A DNA stretch of 9,856 bases from Phocaeicola_A sp963643925 (GTDB taxonomy: Bacteria; Bacteroidota; Bacteroidia; Bacteroidales; Bacteroidaceae). The stretch lies in assembly GCA_963643925.1 (NCBI GenBank), contig CAVINS010000084.1:1-9856 (forward strand), in the 5' to 3' direction. Position 1 is the first letter of the stretch; every line of letters begins with the position of its first letter. The position numbers were made by a program, and so were the translations under genes. Positions 1-9,000 of this stretch are shown here, piece after piece. The notes below the pieces were generated by a model. The model did not search any database. It was not told the DNA's origin and worked only from the letters and a program-made list of their open reading frames with translations.

Positions 1-3000
1 GGCATGGCTTGGGTCACCTGTTCTGCGATGGCACGTGCCAACTCGGTTTTGGTGTAACGCTCCTTGCCGCTAAGCACACTGCTCGCCAACTCGCCCATGC
101 CGTACATCATGCGGAACTCTATAGGCAATGGCAGGGAGATGTAGCTATTGTCGGAAGGACTCTTGAAGATGAGGTTCGTGCGGCGCACATAGTCGGGCAA
201 GTCCTCATACTTGGTGTTGTCGTCATCATCATCGTCACCGTCGCCACTGCCCATAAGTGCCGGAGCCAAATAGCCGAGGATGAAGTAGGCTGCTGCCACC
301 GTAGCAGCCTTACCCTTATGCTTGTCGGCTGCTTTCAGTATGTTGGCAGTGCCTTGCACACCAGCATTGAAGAAGATGTACAGAGCACGGCAAGAGGCGC
401 TGCTGGCAGCTGCTATGTTGCCCATCTTGGTCTGGCCTGTCTTGCCGAAGAATGTGCCGCCCGCTCCCTTCTTGTTGAAGTTCACGCTTATCTCCTTCGC
501 ATCCCAGACAGAACGCTCCACGCTTCTGCCCTCGGCACGGCTGCTCATGTAGGCAGCAAAGCGGGCGCAGTTCTCAATGGAACGGTTGACTATCTCCATT
601 CTGTCGAGCAACTCTTTCGTCTGATGCAGTGCCGAGTTCTTCAAGTCCTTGGTGAGCTCATTCTTTAGCTTCTCCATGTCTTTCAGATTGCTGTAGCCAG
701 TCTCGCCGCCGTTCAGCATGAACGAGTAGAACTCCTTCTCCACTTTGTCGTTCATGTCGAGAGTGCCGTGGTTGTACTTATGGAACAGCTCGCCCATCTT
801 CTTGGGGTTGAACTTCACAAAGTTCTCGTGGAAGCGCGCAGCATAGCGTGGACTCTCCTTCACCCACACCATAGAGTTTGAGTAGATGGCATCACGCACA
901 AAGTTACTTGCCACAAAGTCGGGGTTCTTCGTGGTGTAGAATGTCGACAGATTACGGTTGACGGCATCCGCCATCGCCATCGCCTTGCCGCCCACACCTT
1001 CGTGTCGGGCTTGGGGGTTGGTCTTGCCGTTGAGCGCCATGGCGGCTCTCGGGTCGCCGTTGATGGTCAGCACATACTCCTTGCCGTTGCGCTTCACCAC
1101 CACTTGGTGCTCGCTCAACTGGTCGTACAACGTGCGGTAAGGCACATCGCCGGTGTTGCCCTTGATGCGCTTCACAGTGGCATCGGGCTTCTGCGACTCT
1201 GCCTCCATCCGCTCATTGAAGTCACGCACTATGTCGGCCACCTCATCGGCAGTAGCGTCATAAGGTATATTCGGGAACTTAGTGCGCCACTCGTCGGCTG
1301 CCTTGTCATACTCCACCCACATGTCGCTCACGCTCACAAGGTCGCTCGGACGGTTAAGCACAAAGTTCAGAAACTTCTGCTTCATCAGGTTCTTGTTGCC
1401 TTGCATGATGGCACTGTCGGCCATACTCATTATGTTGGCAATGGGGTTGTCGGCCTTGCTCGAACGTCCCTTTGCACGCTTCACTGGCTTGTTGAAACTG
1501 CGGCTCTCGTTGTTCAGGTAAGCATACACCTCCTCGGCAGTCGTCTCGTCGAAGCCACGCAACGGCACATAGAAGTCGTACATCTCGCCGATGCCGTCTC
1601 TCGTCTCACGGTTTATCATGCCACTCGTGAACATCTTGTCCATCGTGGCGCCATTGGCTGCATTGATGCGTTCCCACAACTCATCGGTCGCTGCACCCAC
1701 ATTCTTCTCCGTCTCCAGCACATCGTCATAGGCCATATCCATAGCGTCGTGCACATCGCTGGTCTCCATGACGCTTGTAAGACCGCTGTAGTCACGGGCG
1801 TAAAGGTCTGCTCCAAACTCCACGGCAGCAATGCGGTCAAACTCTCGCTGCTTCTTCTCCCAAGTGTCAAGAGTGGTGTCCTTGCGCACATCCTCCTTGC
1901 GCTTGTTCCATGTGTTAAGCAAGCCCTTGTCCAGTTTGCCGTCCTCGTCGGTGAACTTCGCACGCACAGCCATCTCACGGTTGCGCTCAATGCCGTGCTT
2001 CTTCATCACATAGTCGTAGATGTCCTCTTCCGCCATGCCCCTCTCCATAAGGGCACGCATGGCTTCCACAAGAGGCTTGTAGTACTTGCGCTTGTATTCC
2101 CATTGCTGTGAGAAGTTGCTGCTGCTCAAAGCATTCTCTGCCATGTAGGCATTCTCCCATTCGGCAACGTCCTTCTTGCCGCTGTGCTTGCCGATGATGT
2201 CCATGAGCTTCTGCAGGCTCAGCATCGAGTCCTGAACGGCCTCACGCATCTGGAAACTGCTCTTCTTCATCGCTGCATCATACTCATCACGCAGCCCTCT
2301 CGCAACATTGCTCACATCGTCGGCAGACACCTTGCCCTTCTTGCCCCCACTGTCACGGAACAAATCCTCGTCTTCAGAAATATTTTCCTCGGAAATGCTC
2401 GGGTTTTCAAAACTTTCCACTACCTTTGCAGCAGTTTCAAGGTCTTGCTTATCTATTTCCTGCTGAACATACCGGGACGCTGAGGAGAGGTAAGCAAGAC
2501 CTTTCTCTTTGTCTGCCCATTTCAAAGTCCCGTTCTGGACAATAGGATATACAATATCTGCTACATTGCGACCATGAACGGAACGTATGTCGTTCACTTC
2601 AAGTATTTCACCGCCATCCTGTATTTGTCGGTTCAACTCAATAGCGACACATACATTCTTGCCATCACGGTCTTGCATTTCAGTCAGCACTCCCAAAGCA
2701 TTGTCACTACGTTTGAATACAAAGATTGGACGCGACAAATGGTTTGGCATATCTGCAAGCACCTCTATTGCTACATTGTGTTTCTTAATACTACCTTTGG
2801 AGAGAATGCGCTGGCGCATAACTATAGGCAGGTTGGGCAGGAAAGCACGCATTACACCTTGTGGCCTGCCAATGTGTAGCATTTCATTCTTATCCATTTC
2901 GCCATTCTGATAGCGAGTGAGTTCCTCATTGAAACGCTCGTTCACGGCTTCTGCCTCACGCTGCTCTGCAGCAAAGCCTTCTTCACGCTTCTCCTCCTTG

Positions 3001-6000
3001 GCATAGTCGCCCACACCAAGATGGTTCTGCATGGCGATGTCCTCCGCCTTCTGGAACACATTGCGGTATCTGCCGGGGTTGGCCATGTTCTGATAGCTGC
3101 GCCAAAGAATGTAGCGAAGCTCGTTGTCAGAAAGCAGGCCTTTCATGTCCTCGCCAAAGCCTTTCAAGCCGACTTTGTTAAGCATATCTAGGAACAACTG
3201 CTTTATCTGGTTAAACCAATGGTTGACAAAAGGCATGTTGTCGTCATGCTCAAAGTCGATGTCTTCTGCCAACTCGGCAAGATACTCCTCCGTGGCCACT
3301 CTGCGCCATTCCTCTTCCGTACGCTCGCTGCCCTTGCCCTTCTCCTTCAGAGCCTGCATCTTCGCATCTATCTTCTCACGGATGTCATTCTCGGCGGCAG
3401 CATACACGTTGTCAAGGAAGCCATCGAAATTCTTGCCGAACAACTTGCGCAGACCGTAGTGTGCCACCGACTCGTGCAATATCGTCTGCAACACATCCTG
3501 CGGGCTGTTGTGGTTGCCCAGCACAATCACTATCTTGCCCGTCTTCACGTCATACCAACCCTTGCTCCGTCTTTTGCGGGCAGAGAAATCAGCACTGCCC
3601 GGCACATCGTCAATGCTGTCATAAACAGTGGTGATGTCGCCCGTGTGCAACTTCTCCACCCAGTCCTGCGCCACGTCATGCGCCCTGCGCCACTGACGGG
3701 CAGCATACGCCTCACGCTGCTTCTTGCTATAACCACTGATGCGGAAACGCTCATCGTCAGCATTTTTCTCGTCCATATCGCTTGCCGTTTCAGAGTTTCT
3801 TCCTAACTTTGCAGCAGATAACTCCTGAATAGTAGGATATTCGTGGAAATTGAGTCCACGCAGAAGTGCTTGCTGTTCGGGAGTTATTGTTTCATCATAC
3901 GTAACAAGTATTTCGGATGAACTTATTTCCCCACGATGAGCAAACACCGTCTTGATGCTATTCACGTCAAGTTGCGGGTTATTTTTACCTTGATTTACAT
4001 GCTTTACATCTACACCCACAGCTATTGGGTATCCATTATGATAGATGTTTACATAAAGCCTAAATCTATCTTCTTCTCCTTTATACCGCGTAACGGCAAA
4101 AGGTTTCTTTATGGCGTTGGGAAGCTCGTGCCATTCTTCTTTTGTCAAGTCATGGTCTACATCTTTTCCTCTATGTATCTTGATATTCTTGTATGAAAGT
4201 GAGAATTCATCTCCCGATATTCCTATGTTCTTCATCCAATTAGGAGTATACCCAAGACTATAACGCTCACGCGAATGGTCGGAAGATTTGAATTGCTTTC
4301 CGTCAAACATTAAGTCTATCACAGAATGGAATTCTTTTGCTTCTTCATTCTCCGTTGACATTGCATTCTCGCCACCTTCCCCAAACAGGAATATCTGGTC
4401 TTCTCTTGCCACGTCCTCCGTCTCCTCCGCAAGGCTCGCCATGCGCTCCTCGGCACTCATGTTCAAACGCTTCTCCACGTTACGGCTCTCTACCTCACCC
4501 GATAGGCGTTGGTAACCTTCACTGCCGAATAATGGCACTTCGCCGCCAACTCTTTGCCGTATTTGGGCAATATCTTTGCAGGCTTTGTTCAAATCGGACT
4601 TAAAGCTTTTCTTTTCTGATTCTTCAAAACCGGCGTAATCCGCATACACGTATGACAGTATTAAATCGTTATGTCTTTTTTTCGCCTTTTTATACGCAAC
4701 TTTCAGGACTTCTTTGTCAAACGATTTTAGCCATTCGTCGAATGTAGGTACGCCACTTCGATGAGCGACGAAATCCTGATGCTTTTCCATTACACTATAA
4801 ATGTGCCCTATATCTTTTTCCGCTTTATCAAACATTTCTTTATTCCCGCCTTGCGCAAATCCTTCGATAAGCTGGATAGCGTGCTGAATCTCGTGAGAAA
4901 TAGTCGAACGATGCTGGTCTGCTGTAAGTGTTTGTGCCCTATTGATTGTGATAGTGTTGTCGGAACTATTGTACCAGCCAAATGCTCTATCATCCCAGTC
5001 ATATACAAACTTAACTTTCGTGTCCTTCAGCTCGGGATACGCTTCGAATAAGTTTGGGGCATCAACATATTCAGCAAGAGTGACATCTTTATCATCCTTG
5101 CTGATGCTCTTCATTATGATGTCCGCTATCTCATACCGCCACTTGCCGTCAGCGCCACGTTCCCAACCCGTAGCCAGCTTGATAGCCTTGGCGTCTTTCT
5201 TCGCCTCTTCCATCTCGCGCGCCACCTGCAAGTTGTCCAAGCGTGTGGTCACCTCCTCGGCATGGTCAGCATTCTTTGCGCCCTTCTCGCCAACAAACTG
5301 ATAACGAATGTCGCTGTCAGCCTCGTCAAACGTACCCACGTTGGCGGTAGCACTCTTGATTTGGTTGGGATAGAAAGCCACAGTCTCGTTATGGTCTGCA
5401 TCGTAGTCATACACTACACCATCATAACCAGCATTCTTTAGCTTCTCGGTGAAGGCCATTATCTGACTTTCTCTCACAAGAGGATAAAGCTTGCCTTGGT
5501 TAGCTCTGCTTGCCGGGAAACCCATAGAACGAGCCAGATTTATATTCTCGGCAGAGGTATCGCTCCATACAAAAGGTTTCTTTATGTTGAGGAACACCGA
5601 CATCACGTTACCGTTCTTGAGTCCCCACCATCCTGCATACGACTCCGCCAATTCATTACTTTTAGAAAAGTAGAAGCCATTGCCAAAAAGCCCTTTGTTG
5701 CCGGTTTTTGCTCCTATCTTATTTGGATCGAAAGCAGTAAACATGTTGTTCGTCCCATGATATACCACCATCGGCTCTCCATTCTCATCAACAACTTTTG
5801 ACGAATTCGTTTGCAGAATAGAAAGCAACTTACTACCTTTGTAGCCGTAGAGAGTAGTAGGACTTGTTCCGGGCGTTGTGCCAAAACTCTCCCCATTTAC
5901 TGCTTGGCCATTGATTTGGTCAAGCAGTTTTCCTTTCTCTATGCGAGTGAGATTATGGTCATAATACCTGTTACCTTTCTTGTCAACAGCAATAGTAGAC

Positions 6001-9000
6001 AGCACAGTGTAGTCCTCGCCACCTATCTTCAGCCCACATACATAATGCTGGTATTCCGATACATTCGGATTTTTCGACATGTCCTTATTGGCTTCGCTGT
6101 CAATATATATCGCCTTCTCTATTATCTGAGGTATGGCAGCAACGCTCTGAATATGCTCCGCATCCTTATAATTATGTTGAAGCACCTCATTAATGCCACC
6201 ATTTCTGCGACCACGTTGAAGTTGAATAGTATTGCCGGTATCTGCATTTGTGTAAAAGCCCTGCAAAGTCTTGCCGTAAGATAGAGCATTCTTTTTGTTC
6301 TGATTGAAATCTTCTGTAACCTCAATCTCCTTACCCGTGATGCTCACAGGCTCACTCTTGCGCAGTTTTTCTATTCTGGCTGCTTTCTCCCAATCGCCAA
6401 ACCAATTCTTGAACGCCTTGGTGCGCACCTGCGCCCATTGCCGTTCGTACAAGTTAGTACGCTCGCCGTTGGGGGCTTTCATGTAAGTGCCGTCCGCTTT
6501 CGCCTTGGCAACAATCTCCTGCATCTCTGCTTCCGCCTGACGCGCCTTCTCTTCCTTAATGGCAGCTCTTGGGTCTACACCTTCCAGCAAGTCCTTCATC
6601 ACCCTATCGGCCACCTCCTCGGCACTCGTGTAGTGTATGTGCAGGAAGTCGCACACGCCCTTCCAGAACTCATTCAGCGCACGCTTCACACGCTCCAAAG
6701 CACCGATGGCCTCCGCTTTCTCAAACACGCCACCGTTGCCCTCGGCTATCTTCCGTGCCTCCTCACGCAAACGCTCTGCACCCCTACGACCAGAATACTG
6801 CGCTATCACCTCGTCGGCAATCTCGTCGTCAGTCTTCAAGTCGGGGTAAGTGCGCTTCACCTCATCCCAAATGGGAGTGCCCTTCATCAGCCCCACTACA
6901 TTCTGCCACTCCTTCGGGTTGCACACACGCAACGCCTCCGCCCATAAGTGGCCATACTCATGCACAGGGGTCTCACTCGTCGCAATCCTCGGGTCGCAGT
7001 ATATCTTGCCGCCGACAGTGAAGCCATAAGCCTCGCCGTCAGCAGTGCGGAAGAAACGTGCCTTGTCGGTGTCAGCAGCGCCTTCTCCTTCGGCAACAGC
7101 AGCCTCTGGCATAGTGGTGTCATTCTCAACATCAGGATACTCCCACTTGCCGCCAATGTCCTTCGTGTGTAGCTTCACATCGGCATCAATCACACGGATG
7201 TTGCCTGACTTATCCTTTACAATATTGCTACCTTCAAGGTCGGCAACAACATACGTCCCATTGCTGAACACAGTTCTCTCTTCGTTCCTCGGTTCGAAGC
7301 CAAGACCACGCATATAGTCCACACGCTCCTCTTCCGACAACGGAGTACTGTCAGCAAAGTCTACAATGGGTTGTTTGAGGAATTTTACAAACTTACCGTC
7401 CACTTCACCATAGCCCAAAATCTCATAACGGCTTTCGGGGAATACGCTGTTGAACAACGCAACAGCATCAATATCGGGACGGAACTTCTTTAGATTGTCT
7501 TTACCTGCCGACACCTTGATGACACTCTTGCCATCGTCCGACTGATAGACAACAGAGTCCTTGCCCCTGCCTATCGGCTCGGTGTTGCCCGTAAAGTCAG
7601 CAACACTTGTGTGCCAATTGCCAGTGGCTATTGCCCAGCCTTTGAGGAGTTCTCTCTTTTTCTCCTCAATTCTTCTTTTTGCTTCTGGACGAGTGCGTTC
7701 ATTCTTTCCGACTGCGCTCTCAGATATTCTGCTGAAAAGTACATCGACCTCACTCGTGCGTTCTCCTTTTCGCACTCTTCGTAGTGTCTTCGATGGAAGT
7801 CGTTTAGAAAGAGGTCGTCCGTATTCGTTGAGCGGTGTGACATGGTCTAAATAATCATTGATGTGCTGCAAAGTTACTGCATCAAACTCGCCCGACAAAA
7901 TCTTTTCATACAATTCTTTCGTCTCTGCCTTATACGCTGCTTCACGAGCACGGCGTGCCTTGCGTGCTTCCGCAACAGTCTTGCCCGATATTAGCGCATT
8001 CGCCTCGTCTATCGTGGCATTGACACGAGCCCTGCGCTCAGCCTTCTCGCTGTGATGCTTCGCACTCAACTTCGCCCTGCCGTTGGCCTCGTCCAGCACC
8101 TTCTGGCCTTCCTCCGTGCCAATGACTTCCATCCCGTTCTGGCGCATCTGCTCCACAAGAACATCACGAAGCACCACCTCACCATGGCTCAACGCCTCCG
8201 TGCCGTCAGCCTTGTGATACAACACATGGTTGCCCGTCGCCGCATCCACTTTCTCCTGCATGGTGCTGAACAAATTGCCAAAGGCTTCGTCCATCCACTC
8301 CGCATCAGTGTTGAAGGGGTAAGGACTGAAGCGCTTGCTTTCTTCATCCAGTGCTTCTTCGAGCAGTGCAGGGTTATTGGCCAGATAGTCATTAGTGGCA
8401 TTACGCTTAGACAACTCGTTCTCTACCCATACACTGAAAGCACGAGCACCCATTTCTGTCGGCTCTCTCCAATACTTCGTGTGAAGCGAAGCATACGACT
8501 TCGAACGCTGTCCGTAGGCACTGGTCTCTATGGCCTTCACCAAATGTTTCCATGCCTCGGCCATTTCTTGGCGCACAGGATGCTTGGCACGTTCAGCATT
8601 GTATTCTGCCTCCGTCAAATACTTGTGTTGCGTTCCCGACCAATGAGACTTTCCACTTCGGGTGTTGATAACCCTCAATCCCTGCGGTTCAAGACCTTCC
8701 AACGATGTCGCATTGCTTGCCCCGGTTGCACCGCCCATCTTGGCAAAGTAGTTGTCCAAAGCATGAAACCATTCATGAGCAAGACTTCCTGCGCCTTTTG
8801 TCTTGGTAAGGTTTATCACCTCTTTGCCCGGTTCATAGTGTGCATTGAAGTTGCCGCCGCCGCGAGCACCGAAAGCCATACCCAATTTGCCGTCAAGCGA
8901 CAATGCTGAAGGCGACACACCGCACACGTCGGCCAAGTCCATAAGCGCATCGTAGCACTCGTTCAATGCCTTGCGTCTGTCCTCCTGCTTCATCCAGTTG

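Larger units (their letters stand above)
3..1622 (-). other. C-terminal LPD38-like region
   Basis: Residues 2745-3284, running off the window edge. It starts at GMINRETRDGIGEMYDFYVP, which introduces long helices, and includes ANIMSMADSAIMQGNKN, VLTINGDPRAAMALNG, NRNLSTFYTTKNPDF, FVRDAIYSNSMV and VNRSIENCARFAAYM. It ends with a hydrophobic segment, an Asp run, and LPDYVRRTNLIFKSP then ISLPLPIEFRMMYGMGELAS. The Asn-Leu-Ile plus 'Ser-Leu-Pro-Leu-Pro' series near 70-180 is the pattern I remember for large polyvalent protein domain 38 (LPD38), found at the C-terminal end of such proteins. Presumed role: structural or entry-related; none is proven. The gene continues past position 1. Confidence 0.6.

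Noticed and set aside
9..668. 219-codon plus-strand open frame
   Set aside because: Antisense shadow of the LPD38-like C-terminal region in the codon-aligned phase; no recognisable motif.
1616..1990. 124-codon minus-strand frame in another phase
   Set aside because: Arg/Thr/Ser/Trp-rich out-of-phase translation under a well-supported coding frame; no motif or separate start signal.
1002..2111. 369-codon plus-strand open frame
   Set aside because: It lies exactly codon-on-codon opposite the real gene. Its His/Leu/Val-rich composition is the complement of the true coding strand, and it stays open because the gene rarely uses TTA, CTA and TCA codons. No family resemblance.
3459..8777. Possibility that the four zincin motifs are a tandem duplication
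   Set aside because: The sequences around the four motifs are unlike each other (HEWFHALDNY, HEYGHLWAEA, HEIQHAIQLI, HESVAHYGLR) and their third-ligand contexts differ, so recent duplication is not supported.
8052..8909. 285-codon plus-strand open frame
   Set aside because: Same antisense codon-aligned phase, opposite the LPD1/HEWFH module whose motifs are clear on the minus strand.
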